64,000 bases of DNA, taken from positions 372,001-436,000 of the forward strand of contig BROI01000007.1 in assembly GCA_027923505.1 (NCBI GenBank), given 5' to 3'. The stretch comes from Mayamaea pseudoterrestris. Its lineage: Eukaryota; Bacillariophyta; Bacillariophyceae; Sellaphorales; Sellaphoraceae. Under the pieces are notes generated by a model. The model was not told the origin of the DNA. It saw only the letters and a list, made by a program, of their open reading frames with translations, and did no database searches. Shown here in pieces: positions 40,958-53,100 of the stretch (position 1 is its first letter; every line of letters begins with the position of its first letter). The position numbers and the translations under genes are program-made.

Positions 40958-42495
40958 GCACCCGACAATCATTGACATCCCAAAGACAGCAACGGCATGA
41001 CCGATGCAAGTGCCGATACCTCGTGGTGTTTGTGACAGCTGTAGTGCTCATCGTCTACTCGGCGACAATGTGGGCGTTCGTCTCGGTCCGTGGCGAATCC
41101 AGGGAGATGGATAACATCATACTGCAGGTGCCACAAAACGAGTTGCCTCGAAAGCCATTGAATCGTCAGCAGCAGGTAGAAAAGCCATCGGTTGCTACTA
41201 AAAGGACGAGCAGTAAATTGGAGAAGCGACAGGGAGCAAGAGGAAGCACATCGAAGCAAGCGCCAGCTGAATCGAAAGACGACGAGCCTTTATCACAACA
41301 ATCTAAGCCAGATCCTAATACATCGAAAGAGGAGCAGCGTCTGACGTCAAGAGTAAAGCCTGAGCGATTACCTGTACGCTTCATGAATCGGACGAATATC
41401 ATTCAAAGGGTAGCAAATGACGTAACTCTACCAATCGAGATAAATGAACCAGAAGCAAACGTCCTTCCTGTTACAGACACAGGAGTTCAGCTAAATGACG
41501 CACAAAATACGTCGCTGCCATTCAAAGTCACAATCGCACACAAGATGCGTAACGATTTGATGGGTTCCTTCGTCGCCCCCACCGTGTATCTTCTGGCTGT
41601 TGCTCGACACTACAACTACAACCTTGTCATTCTTCCCTTTCTAGGAAGCATTCACGAAAAGTACTTGAAGATGCTTATCGGACTTGGAGATAAGATAGAC
41701 ACATCATGGGGAACAGGCTTTCAGGATGCTAGTCATCGCAAGGACTACGATCCTGTCGAGTTGAACGCCCGCATTCACGAGACCATGGGATTCTTTCCGC
41801 CCATTTCCAATTCATCGGTTCGCCAATACCCATGGATCAAGTTGACCAACATTCCAACACCGCAAAACATGACTCGGGCGTGTGGGCCGAACGCAACGAA
41901 ATCCGGTCATTGCTACATCAAGCTGCCCGACAATCCACATTATATTCAAGAATATATGATGCACAATGAAGGGTGCGACGCCTATTTCCCACCCGAGTTT
42001 CGAAAATATATGCGAGACTCGTTTCTCAGAGACAAGCCTGGTCCAAGTTTCTTTGCCAAGGACGCCTACAATATTGCCATGCATGTACGACGAGGCGACA
42101 TACTTGATCCTGCTCGCTGGATACACCAGCCAGTTTATGCAGCCCTTGCTCGACGAATATGTAAGGAGCACGCGAATGCAATGGTGCACGTCTTTTCGTC
42201 TGGTCCCAACCGGGACGGAAACTGGAGCGTTTTGGAAGAAGTCTCGGACGTTTGCACCAATGTGTCCTTCCACCTGAATGACCACGAAATTGATGCGTGG
42301 GTGCACATGGTGTCAGCCGATGCACTCATCATGTCCAAGAGCAGCTTTAGCGCCATTCCTGCCTTGATTTGTCAGGGCGACGTATACTTTCCTCGCGATT
42401 ATTGGCACATACGATTATCATCATTTCGCGTCTTTGACACAAATACTGGAGACCTGGTGGCGTCGCAGCTGAAACAGCATCATGGTGGACAGTGA
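40951..42495 (+). CDS. Type II membrane glycosyltransferase-like protein with HxRRGD motif
   Basis: 514 aa, single exon. A basic N-terminus is followed by one transmembrane helix (about 25-48, VVFVTAVVLIVYSATMWAFV), then a long Ser/Lys/Gln-rich stem to about residue 190. The lumenal domain carries NIAMHVRRGDILDP (about 375-388). HxRRGD is the GDP-fucose contact of GT11/GT23/GT65-type fucosyltransferases. The later WVHMVSADALIMSKSSFSAI is the other conserved block (the S-SFS donor-site loop). N-glycan sequons occur in the stem and domain. Likely a Golgi fucosyltransferase or relative; family not settled. Confidence 0.72.
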   Translation: MVSTRQSLTSQRQQRHDRCKCRYLVVFVTAVVLIVYSATMWAFVSVRGESREMDNIILQVPQNELPRKPLNRQQQVEKPSVATKRTSSKLEKRQGARGSTSKQAPAESKDDEPLSQQSKPDPNTSKEEQRLTSRVKPERLPVRFMNRTNIIQRVANDVTLPIEINEPEANVLPVTDTGVQLNDAQNTSLPFKVTIAHKMRNDLMGSFVAPTVYLLAVARHYNYNLVILPFLGSIHEKYLKMLIGLGDKIDTSWGTGFQDASHRKDYDPVELNARIHETMGFFPPISNSSVRQYPWIKLTNIPTPQNMTRACGPNATKSGHCYIKLPDNPHYIQEYMMHNEGCDAYFPPEFRKYMRDSFLRDKPGPSFFAKDAYNIAMHVRRGDILDPARWIHQPVYAALARRICKEHANAMVHVFSSGPNRDGNWSVLEEVSDVCTNVSFHLNDHEIDAWVHMVSADALIMSKSSFSAIPALICQGDVYFPRDYWHIRLSSFRVFDTNTGDLVASQLKQHHGGQ

Positions 42496-42530
42496 GCAAG
42501 TCAATCCAACCCAATGTTTGCGCTATGTCT

Positions 42531-42630
42531 GTGGAAGCTATATAAATATGTATAATATGTTCAAAAGCCAAAGTATAGTGTGGAAGCTATATAAATATGT
42601 ATATAATATGTTCAAAAGCCAAAATATAGT
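42531..42630 (+). repeat. 49-bp direct repeat, two copies
   Basis: GTGGAAGCTATATAAATATG starts at 42531 and again at 42580; the two copies differ by a two-base TA insertion and one substitution. The repeat is AT-rich and lies just past the stop of the HxRRGD gene, so the first copy may be in its 3' UTR. Confidence 0.9.
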
Positions 42631-42660
42631 GGCGCTGCAACTCAAATTCTGCCCCAAACT

Positions 42661-42935
42661 ATGGAATCATACCACTACAATGCCCTGTGCCCTGGCCACC
42701 CAACAACCCAATGAGTCAGGCAAAACATGTCCAGGGTGTGCCATTGACATGAGGATGGTCTGAAATGGTGCAAAACGGACTGCCTGGAGGCCTACACCAT
42801 GGAATGGTCTGCAGGCTGGGTGTGGCCAACACCCCAAATTATGGAATCATACCACTACAATGCCCCGTGCCCTGGCCACCCAACAACCCAATGAGTCAGG
42901 CAAAACATGTCCAGGGTGTGCCATTGACATGATCA
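42661..42935 (+). repeat. 180-bp tandem repeat, about 1.5 copies
   Basis: ATGGAATCATACCACTACAA occurs at 42661 and at 42841, followed in both by the CCCTGGCCACCCAACAACCC segment and CCAGGGTGTGCCATTGACAT. The second copy ends where the 353-bp repeat begins. No coding potential seen. Confidence 0.9.
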
Positions 42936-43755
42936 GTCAAACAAGCCACTGCTGTCCTGCCATGGTTGTGGAAGGGTGCCATGACACAGTATAGTCTCCA
43001 TTTCATTGTTTTATGAACCATAAAATGATGGGCCTAGCCATTGTTCCTGCTATATGCCACTTGCTCTGGCACCCACAAGCACTTGGAATGATCCATTCTT
43101 GCGCAAAACCCAAACATATATGTAAGTGACTGTTCTACATGCCAATAATGGATTTCAGGCACCAAGCTCTGGCCAAGCTCTGGCCAATGCTCCAGAGACT
43201 GTGTGAAAACAAACACACCGGTTGACTGCCAAACACCAACCAGGCTCCCACCACTTGCTGAAGGAGGCTTCAGTGCATCATTGATCAGTCAAACAAGCCG
43301 ATGCTGTCCTGCCATGGTTGTGGAAGGGCGCCATGGATTGGTATAGTCTCCATTTCATTGTTTTATGAAACATAAAATGATGGGCCTAGCCATTGTTCCT
43401 GCTATATGCCACTTGCTCTGGCTCCCACAAGCACATGGAATGATCCATTCTTGCGCAGAAATCCAAAATATAAATGTTAGTGACTGTTCTACACGCCAAT
43501 AATGGATTTCAGGCACCTAGCTCTGGCCAAGCTCTAGCAAATGCTCCAGAGATTGTGTGAAAATAAACACACCAGTTGACTGCCAAACACCAACCAGGCT
43601 TCCACCACTTGCTGAAGGAGGCTTCAGTGCAACATTGATCAGTCAAACAAGCCACTGCTGGTGGAAGGGCGCCATGGATTGGTATAGTCTCCATATCATT
43701 TGTTTTATGAACCATAAAATGATGTTCCTGCTATATGCCACTTGCTCTGGCACAC
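42931..43755 (+). repeat. 353-bp tandem repeat, about 2.3 copies
   Basis: GATCAGTCAAACAAGCC starts at 42931, 43283 and 43637, a period of 352-354 bp. Shared blocks include GGGCCTAGCCATTGTTCCTG and CTATATGCCACTTGCTCTGG. The third copy has lost internal pieces and passes directly into the 169-bp satellite at 43756. The short open frames on both strands are not conserved between copies. Confidence 0.9.
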
Positions 43756-46700
43756 GTTGGCACCATTCTGGTGTATTTTAGGCACCTACCGGGCTTGCTG
43801 TAGGGGCGTTTGAATGTCACGGCATCTGCGGGCTGAGACTGGTGACAAGTTGTCACCAAATACATTGCCATCCCCTGAGACACCAGTCAAGCCTACCATC
43901 TTGTAGCGCAGCCTGAATAGGGATGTTGGCAATCTTCCGGTGTATTTTGGGCACCTACAGGGCTTGCTGTAGGGGTGTTTGAATGTCACGGCATCTGTGG
44001 GCTGAGACTGGTGACAAGTTGTCACCAAAGACATTGCCATCCCCTGAGATACCAGCCAAGCCTACCATCTTGTTGCGCAGCCTGAATAAGGATGTTGGCA
44101 CCATTCTGGTGTAAGTTAGGCACCTACAGGGCTTGCTGTAGGGGCATTTGAATGTCATGGCATCTGTGGGCTGAGACTGGTGACAAGTTGTCACCAAATA
44201 CATTGCCATCCCCTGAGACACCAGCCAAGCCTACCATCTTGTAGCGCAGCCTGATTAATGATGTTGGCACCATTCTGGTGTATTTTGGGCACCTACAGGG
44301 CTTGCTGTAGGGGCGTTTGAATGTCGCGGCATCTGCGGGCTGAGACCGGTGACAAGTTGTCACCAAATACATTGCCATCCCCTGAGACACCAGTCAAGCC
44401 AACCATCTTGTAGCGCAGCCTAAATAATGATGTTGGCACCATTCTGGTGTATTTTGGGCACCTACAGGGCTTGCTGTAGGGGCATTTGAATGTCAGGGCA
44501 TCTGCGGGCTGAGACTGGTGACAAGTTGTCACCAAATACATTGCCATCCCCTGAGACACCAGTCAAGCCTACCATCTTGTAGCGCAGCCTGAATAATGAT
44601 GTTGGCACCATTCTGGTGTATTTTGGTCACCTACAGGGCTTGCTGTAGGGGCATTTGAATGTCAGGGCATCTGCGGGCTGAGACTGGTGACAGGTTGTCA
44701 CCAAATACATTGCCATCCCCTGAGACACCAGCCAAGCCTACCATCTTCTAGCGCAGCCCGATTAATGATGTTGGCACCATTCTGGTGTATTTTGGGCACC
44801 AACAGGGCTTGCTGTAGGGGCATTTGAATGTTGCGGCATCTGCGGGCTGAGACTGGTGACAAGTTGTCACCAAATACATTGCCATCCCCTGAGACACCAG
44901 CCAAGCCTACCATCTTGTTGCGCAGCCTGAATAATGATGTTGGCACCATTCTGGTGTATTTTGGGCACCTACAGGGCTTGCTGTAGGGGCGTTTGAATGT
45001 CACGGCATCTGCGGGCTGAGACTGGTGACAAGTTGTCACCAAATACATTGCCATCCCCTGAGACACCAGGCAAGCCTATCATCTTGTAGCGCAGCCTGAA
45101 TAATGATGTTGGCACCATTCTGGTGTATTTTGGGCACCTACAGGGCTTGCTGTAGGGGCGTTTGAATGTCACGGCATCTGCGGGCTGAGACTGGTGACAA
45201 GTTGTCACCAAATACATTGCCATCCCCTGAGATACCAGCCAAGCCTACCATCGTGTAGCGCAGCCTGAATAATGATGTTGGCACCATTCTGGTGTATTTT
45301 GGGCACCCACAGGGCTTGCTGAAGGGGCGTTTGAATGTCACAGCATCTGCGGGCTGAGACTGGTGACAAGTTGTCACCAAATACATTGCCATCCCCTGAG
45401 ACACCAGTCAAGCCTACCATCTTGTAGCGCAGCCTGAATAATGATGTTGTCACCATTCTGGTGTATTTTGGGCACCTACAGGGCTTGCTGTAGGGGCGTT
45501 TGAATGTCACGGCATCTGCGACTGAGTCTGGTGACAAGTTGTCACCAAATACATTGCCATCCCCTGAGACATAAGCCAAGCCTACCTTCGTGTAGCGTAG
45601 CCTGCATAATGATGTTGGCACCATTCTGGTGTAATTTGGGCACCTGCAGGGCCTGCTGTAGGGGCGTTTGAATGTCGCGGCATCTGCGGGCTGTGACTGG
45701 TGACAAGTTGTCACCAAATACATTGCCATCCCCTGAGACACCAGGCAAGCCTACCAATCTGTCGCGCAGCCTGCAAAATGATGTTGGCACCATTCTGGTG
45801 TATTTGGGCACCTACAGGGCTTGCTGTAGGGGTGTTTGAATGTCACGGCATCTGCGGGCTGAGACTGGTGACAAGTTGTCACCAAATACATTGCCATCCC
45901 CTGAGACACCAGCCAAGCCTACCATCTTGTAGCGCAGCCTGAATAATGATGTTGGCACCATTGTGGTGTATTTTGGGCACCTACAGGGCTTGCTGTAGGG
46001 GTGTTTAAATGTCAGGGCATCTGCGGGCTGAGACTGGTGACAAGTTGTCACCAAAGACATTGCCATCCCCTGAGACACAAGCCAAGCCTACCATCGTGTA
46101 GCGCTGCCTGAATAATGATGTTGGCACCATTCTGGTGTATTTTGGGCACCTACAGGGCTTGCTGTAGGGGCGTTTGAATGTCACAGCATCTGCGGGCTGA
46201 GACTGGTGACAAGTTGTCACCAAATACATTGCCATCCCCTGAGACACCAGTCAAGCCATCCATCTTGTAGCGCAGCCTGAATAATGATGTTGGCACCATT
46301 CTGGTGTATTTTGGGCACCTACAGGGCTTGCTGTAGGGGCGTTTGAATGTCGCGGCATCTGTGGGCTGAGACTGGTGACAAGTTGTCACCAAATACATTG
46401 CCATCCCCTGAGATACCAGCCAAGCCTACCATCTTGTAGCGCAGCCTGATTAATGATGTTGACAACATTCGGGTGTATTTTGGGCACCTACAGGGCTTGC
46501 TGTAGGGGCGTTTGAATGTCGCGGCATCTGCTGGCTGAGACTGGTGACAAGTTGTCACCAAATACATTGCCATCCCCTGAGACACCAGTCAAGCCTACCA
46601 TCTTGTAGCACAGCCTGATTAATGATGTTGGCACCATTCTGGTGTATTTTGGGCACCTACAGGGCTTGCTGTAGGGGCGTTTGAATGTCGCGGCATCTGC

Positions 46701-49153
46701 GGGCTGAGACCGGTGACAAGTTGTCACCAAATACATTGCCATCCCCTGAGACACCAGTCAAGCCAACCATCTTGTAGCGCAGCCTAAATAATGATGTTGG
46801 CACCATTCTGGTGTATTTTGGGCACCTACAGGGCTTGCTGTAGGGGCATTTGAATGTCAGGGCATCTGCGGGCTGAGACTGGTGACAAGTTGTCACCAAA
46901 TACATTGCCATCCCCTGAGACACCAGTCAAGCCTACCATCTTGTAGCGCAGCCTGAATAATGATGTTGGCACCATTCTGGTGTATTTTGGTCACCTACAG
47001 GGCTTGCTGTAGGGGCATTTGAATGTCAGGGCATCTGCGGGCTGAGACTGGTGACAGGTTGTCACCAAATACATTGCCATCCCCTGAGACACCAGCCAAG
47101 CCTACCATCTTCTAGCGCAGCCCGATTAATGATGTTGGCACCATTCTGGTGTATTTTGGGCACCAACAGGGCTTGCTGTAGGGGCATTTGAATGTTGCGG
47201 CATCTGCGGGCTGAGACTGGTGACAAGTTGTCACCAAATACATTGCCATCCCCTGAGACACCAGCCAAGCCTACCATCTTGTTGCGCAGCCTGAATAATG
47301 ATGTTGGCACCATTCTGGTGTATTTTGGGCACCTACAGGGCTTGCTGTAGGGGCGTTTGAATGTCACGGCATCTGCGGGCTGAGACTGGTGACAAGTTGT
47401 CACCAAATACATTGCCATCCCCTGAGACACCAGGCAAGCCTATCATCTTGTAGCGCAGCCTGAATAATGATGTTGGCACCATTCTGGTGTATTTTGGGCA
47501 CCTACAGGGCTTGCTGTAGGGGCGTTTGAATGTCACGGCATCTGCGGGCTGAGACTGGTGACAAGTTGTCACCAAATACATTGCCATCCCCTGAGATACC
47601 AGCCAAGCCTACCATCGTGTAGCGCAGCCTGAATAATGATGTTGGCACCATTCTGGTGTATTTTGGGCACCCACAGGGCTTGCTGAAGGGGCGTTTGAAT
47701 GTCACAGCATCTGCGGGCTGAGACTGGTGACAAGTTGTCACCAAATACATTGCCATCCCCTGAGACACCAGTCAAGCCTACCATCTTGTAGCGCAGCCTG
47801 AATAATGATGTTGTCACCATTCTGGTGTATTTTGGGCACCTACAGGGCTTGCTGTAGGGGCGTTTGAATGTCACGGCATCTGCGACTGAGTCTGGTGACA
47901 AGTTGTCACCAAATACATTGCCATCCCCTGAGACATAAGCCAAGCCTACCTTCGTGTAGCGTAGCCTGCATAATGATGTTGGCACCATTCTGGTGTAATT
48001 TGGGCACCTGCAGGGCCTGCTGTAGGGGCGTTTGAATGTCGCGGCATCTGCGGGCTGTGACTGGTGACAAGTTGTCACCAAATACATTGCCATCCCCTGA
48101 GACACCAGGCAAGCCTACCAATCTGTCGCGCAGCCTGCAAAATGATGTTGGCACCATTCTGGTGTATTTGGGCACCTACAGGGCTTGCTGTAGGGGTGTT
48201 TGAATGTCACGGCATCTGCGGGCTGAGACTGGTGACAAGTTGTCACCAAATACATTGCCATCCCCTGAGACACCAGCCAAGCCTACCATCTTGTAGCGCA
48301 GCCTGAATAATGATGTTGGCACCATTGTGGTGTATTTTGGGCACCTACAGGGCTTGCTGTAGGGGTGTTTAAATGTCAGGGCATCTGCGGGCTGAGACTG
48401 GTGACAAGTTGTCACCAAAGACATTGCCATCCCCTGAGACACAAGCCAAGCCTACCATCGTGTAGCGCTGCCTGAATAATGATGTTGGCACCATTCTGGT
48501 GTATTTTGGGCACCTACAGGGCTTGCTGTAGGGGCGTTTGAATGTCACAGCATCTGCGGGCTGAGACTGGTGACAAGTTGTCACCAAATACATTGCCATC
48601 CCCTGAGACACCAGTCAAGCCATCCATCTTGTAGCGCAGCCTGAATAATGATGTTGGCACCATTCTGGTGTATTTTGGGCACCTACAGGGCTTGCTGTAG
48701 GGGCGTTTGAATGTCGCGGCATCTGTGGGCTGAGACTGGTGACAAGTTGTCACCAAATACATTGCCATCCCCTGAGATACCAGCCAAGCCTACCATCTTG
48801 TAGCGCAGCCTGATTAATGATGTTGACAACATTCGGGTGTATTTTGGGCACCTACAGGGCTTGCTGTAGGGGCGTTTGAATGTCGCGGCATCTGCTGGCT
48901 GAGACTGGTGACAAGTTGTCACCAAATACATTGCCATCCCCTGAGACACCAGTCAAGCCTACCATCTTGTAGCTCAGCCTGAATGAGACCATTCTGGTGT
49001 ATTGCACCTACAGGGCTTGCAGCATGTCACGGCATAAGACTGGACAGAAAATTGCCATCCCGAGACACCAGCCAAGCTACCATCTTGTAGCGCATTGATC
49101 ATTCGGTGTATTTTGGGCACCTACAGGGCCTGCTGTAGGGGCGTTTGAATGTC
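43756..49153 (+). repeat. 169-bp satellite array, block 1 (about 32 units)
   Basis: Head-to-tail units of 169 bp (occasionally 168), beginning GATGTTGGCACCATTCTGGT. Each unit holds three dyads: CACCA-TTC-TGGTG, CCTACAG-GGCTTG-CTGTAGG and TGGTGACAA-G-TTGTCACCA. Units differ at a few fixed sites (for example CTGAATAAT or CTGATTAAT; GGGGCGTTT or GGGGTGTTT). Because 169 is not a multiple of 3, the minus strand shows overlapping 80-90-codon frames in every unit; these are by-products, not genes. The last unit (48975-49153) is eroded. Confidence 0.97.
44250..48972 (+). repeat. Higher-order duplication, 2 x 2,364 bp (14 satellite units each)
   Basis: Sequence from about 44250 to 46613 recurs from about 46614 to 48972 with an exact offset of 2,364 bp. 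In every stretch I compared, including unit-specific variants such as GACTGAGTCTGG (45516/47880) and TGTATTTGGGCAC (45800/48164), the copies match. The copies part at CTTGTAGCACAGCC versus CTTGTAGCTCAGCC at their right ends. This is a recent tandem duplication of a 14-unit block. Confidence 0.93.
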
Positions 49154-49493
49154 ATATCTTCACCGGGCCCATACCTGTTGGTAGGCGTCCTATCGAGAGA
49201 TCTGACTGAGGCTGCTGGTTCGAGATCCGAAGGAATCAGGCGAAGGAAAAAAAAAAATTCACTGGTTGCACGGGTTTGTCACGAACGAACGATGGGGAGT
49301 CGCGGACCCTGGGGAGTGCACAAAGATGCGCCGAGCCCGAAACGCCGCAGGAAAAACTGAAAAGTGACATTCCCCCGCGAGACGAAAATGCCAGCTGAAA
49401 CGGAAGACGAGTTAGCACTATGACGCGCAAAGCTAGGGGAGTAGCAGGTTGCACACGAAAAACAGCAACCAGAGCGATACCTTTACTTGTCAT

Positions 49494-49603
49494 AGTGCAT
49501 GGTGCCTTGTATGCAGCATATAGTACACTAGCAGACGGAAAAGTAGCAGCGTGTTTAGAGGTGATATAGCCGGTTATCCTTGGTTCGATTCCGAGGTGCG
49601 CTA
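49494..49603 (+). ncRNA. tRNA-like module, copy 1
   Basis: AGTGCAT (49494-49500) can pair with GTGCGCT (49596-49602) as a 7-bp acceptor with two G-T pairs. A T-arm CTTGG/TTCGATT/CCGAG is well formed. A T-run follows at 49605. The roughly 110-base length would need an intron or extra arm, the D loop lacks GG and no anticodon arm is convincing. So this is probably a tRNA-derived relic or SINE tail, not a working tRNA. Confidence 0.3.
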
Positions 49604-49963
49604 CTTTTAACGGCATAGTGATACTACTTTCTGTTGCATACCTGCTATGGTAGCGTCCCTATCGAGAGATCTGGACTGAGGCTGCTGGTTCGAGTTGCGA
49701 TCGAATCAAGCGAAGAAAAAGCAAAAATTCACTGGTTGCACGGGTTTGTCACGAACGAACGATGGGGAGTCGCGGACCCTGGGGAGTGCACAAAGATGCG
49801 CCGAGCCCGAAACGCCGCAGGAAAAACTGAAAAGTGACATTCCCCCGCGAGACGAAAATGCCAGCTGAAACGGAAGACGAGTTAGCACTATGACGCGCAA
49901 AGCTAGGGGAGTAGCAGGTTGCACACGAAAAACAGCAACCAGAGCGATACCTTTACTTGTCAT

Positions 49964-50073
49964 AGTGCATGGTGCCTTGTATGCAGCATATAGTACACTA
50001 GCAGACGGAAAAGTAGCAGCGTGTTTAGAGGTGATATAGCCGGTTATCCTTGGTTCGATTCCGAGGTGCGCTA
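49964..50073 (+). ncRNA. tRNA-like module, copy 2
   Basis: Copy of the module at 49494-49603, offset 470 bp, with the same acceptor-like pairing, T-arm, B box and T-run. A second possible stem, AAAAGTAGC paired with GCTACTTTT, encloses the last 65 bases in both copies. Confidence 0.3.
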
Positions 50074-50117
50074 CTTTTAACGGCATAGTGATACTACTTT
50101 CTGTTGCATACCTGCTA

Positions 50118-53100
50118 GGGCTGAGACTGGTGACAAGTTGTCACCAAATACATTGCCATCCCCTGAGACACCAGTCAAGCCAACTATCTTGTAGCGCAGC
50201 CTGAATAATGATGTTGGCACCATTCTGATGTATTTTGGGCACCTACAGGGCTTGCTGTAGGGGCGTTTGAATGTCAGGGCATCTGCGGGCTGAGACTGGT
50301 GACAAGTAGTCACCAAATACATTGCCATCCCCTGAGACACCAGCCAAGCCTACCATCTTGTAGCGCAGCCTGATTAATGATGTTGGCACCATTCTGGTGT
50401 ATTTTGGGCACCTACAGGGCTTGCTGTAGGGGCGTTTGAATGTCACGGCATCTGCGGGCTGAGACTGGTGACAAGTTGTCACCAAATACATTGCCATCCC
50501 CTGAGACACCAGCCAAGCCTACCATCTTGTAGCGCAGCCTGATTAATGATGTTGGCACCATTCTGGTGTATTTTGGGCACCTACAGGGCTTGCTGTAGGG
50601 GCGTTTGAATGTCACGGCATCTGCGGGCTGAGACTGGTGACAAGTTGTCACCAAATACATTGCCATCCCCTGAGACACCAGCCAAGCCTACCATCTTGTA
50701 GCGCAGCCTGATTAATGATGTTGGCACCATTCTGGTGTATTTTGGGCACCTACAGGGCTTGCTGTAGGGGCGTTTGAATGTCACGGCATCTGTGGGCTGA
50801 GACTGGTGACAAGTTGTCACCAAATACATTGCCATCCCCTGAGACACCAGCCAAGCCTATCATCTTGTAGCGCAGCCTGAATAATGATGTTGGCACCATT
50901 CTGGTGTAATTTGGGCACCTACAGGGCTTGCTGTAGGGGCTTTGGAATGTCACGGCATCTGCAGGCTGAGACTGGTGACAAGTTGTCACCAAATACATTG
51001 CCATCCCTTGCGATACCAGCCAAGCCTACCATCTTGTAGACCAGCATGAATAATGATGTTGGCACCATTGTGGTGTATTTTGGGCACCTACAGGGCTTGC
51101 TGTAGGGGTGTTTGAATGTCACGGCATCTGTGGGCTGAGACTGGTGACAAGTTGTCACCAAATAAATACATTGCCATCCCCTGAGACACCAGCCAAGCCT
51201 ACCATCTTGTAGCGCAGCCTGAATAATGATGTTGGCACCATTCTGGTGTAATTTGGGCACCTACAGGGCTTGCTGTAGGGGCGTTTGAATGTCACGGCAT
51301 CTGCGGGCTGAGACTGGTGACAAGTTGTCACCAAATACATTGCCATCCCCTGAGATACCAGCCAAGCCTACCATCTTGTAGCGCAGCCTGCATAATGATG
51401 TTGGCACCATTCTGGTGTATTTTGGGCACCTACAGGGCTTGCTGTAGGGGCGTTTGAATGTCATGGCATCTGCGGGCTGAGACTGGTGACAAGTTGTCAC
51501 CAAATACATTGCCATCCCCTGAGACACCAGCCAAGCCTACCATCTTGTAGCGCAGCCTGATTAATGATGTTGGCACCATTCTGGTGTATTTTGGGCACCC
51601 ACAGGGCTTGCTGTAGGGGCGTTTGAATGTCACGGCATCTGCGGGCTGAGACTGGTGACAAGTTGTCACCAAATACATTGCCATCCCCTGAGATACCAGC
51701 CAAGCCTACCATCTTGTAGCGCAGCCTGATTAATGATGTTGACAACATTTGGGTGTATTTTGGGCACCTACAGGGCTTGCTGTAGGGGCGTTTGAATGTC
51801 ACGGCATCTGCGGGCTGAGACTGGTGACAAGTTGTCACCCAATACATTCCCATCCCCTGAGACACCAGCCAAGCCTATCATCTTGTCGCGCAGCCTGAAT
51901 AATGATGTTGGCACCATTCTGGTGTAATTTGGGCACCTACAGGGCTTGCTGTAGGGGCGTTTGAATGTCACGGCATCTGTGGGCTGAGACTGGTGACAAG
52001 TTGTCACCAAATACATTGCCATCCCCTGAGATACAAGCCAAGCCTACCATCCTGTAACGCAGCCTGCATAATGATGTTGGCACCATTCTGGTGTATTTTG
52101 GGCACCTACAGGGCTTGCTGTAGGGGTGTTTGAATGTCACAGCATCTGCGAGCTTAGATTGGTGACAAGTTGTCACCAAATACATTGCCATCCCCTGAGA
52201 TACCAGCCAAGCCTACCATCTTGTAGCGCAGCCTGCATAATGATGTTGGCACCATTCTGGTGTATTTTGGGCACCTACAGGGCTTGCTGTAGGGGCATTT
52301 GAATGTCACGGCATCTGCGGGCTGAGACTGGTGACAAGTTGTCACCAAATACATTGCCATCCCCTGAGACACCAGCCAAGCCTACCATCTTGTAGCGCAG
52401 CCTGCATAAGGATGTTGGCACCATTCTGGTGTATGTTAGGCACCTACAGGTCTTGCTGTAGGGGCATTTGAATGTCGCGGCATCTGCGGGCTGAGACTGG
52501 TGACAAGTTGTCACCAAATACATTGCCATCCCCTGAGACACCAGGCAAGCCTACCATCGTGTAGCGTAGCCTGCATAATGATGTTGGCACCATTGTGGTG
52601 TATTTTGGGCACCTACAGGGCTTGCTGTAGGGGCGTTTGAATGTCACGGCATCTGCGGGCTGAGATTGGTGACAAGTTGTCACCAAATACATTGCCATCC
52701 CCTGAGATACCAGCCAAGCCTACCATCTTGTCGCGCAGCCTGATCAATGATGTTGGCACCATTCTGGTGTATTTTGGGCACCTACAGGGCTTGCTGTAGG
52801 GGCGTTGGAATGTCACGGCATCTGCGGGCTGAGATAGGTGACAAGTTGTCACCAAATACATTGCCATTTCTTGAGATACCAGCCAAGCCTACCATCGTGT
52901 AGCGCAGCCTGAATAATGATGTTGGCACCATTCTGGTGTATTTTGGGCACCTACAGGGCTTGCTGTAGGGGCGTTTGAATGTCGCGGCATCTGCGGGCTG
53001 AGACTGGTGACAAGTTGTCACCAAATACATTGCCATCCCCTGAGACACCAGTCAAGCCTACCATCTTGTAGCGCAGCCTGAATAGGGATGTTGGCACCAT

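Larger units (their letters stand above)
49154..50117 (+). mobile_element. SINE-like insertion: two tandem 470-bp units with tRNA-like parts
   Basis: Two direct copies with a 470-bp period (49171-49640 and 49641-50110) interrupt one satellite unit; 380 bp of each appear identical. Each copy starts with a head resembling a tRNA-derived Pol III promoter: TGGTAGGCGTCC or TGGTAGCGTCC, and about 38 bp later CTGGTTCGAG (B-box-like). Each ends with a second, perfect B box GGTTCGATTCC (49582-49592, 50052-50062) followed by TTTT. No long protein frame; the 126-codon minus-strand frame reads GIEPR-type text, which is what antisense tRNA-like sequence gives. Confidence 0.55.

Noticed and set aside
49236-50086. 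Two identical 126-codon minus-strand frames containing LGIEPR text
   Set aside because: This text is the usual product of translating tRNA-like sequence backwards; the frames lie over the B box modules.
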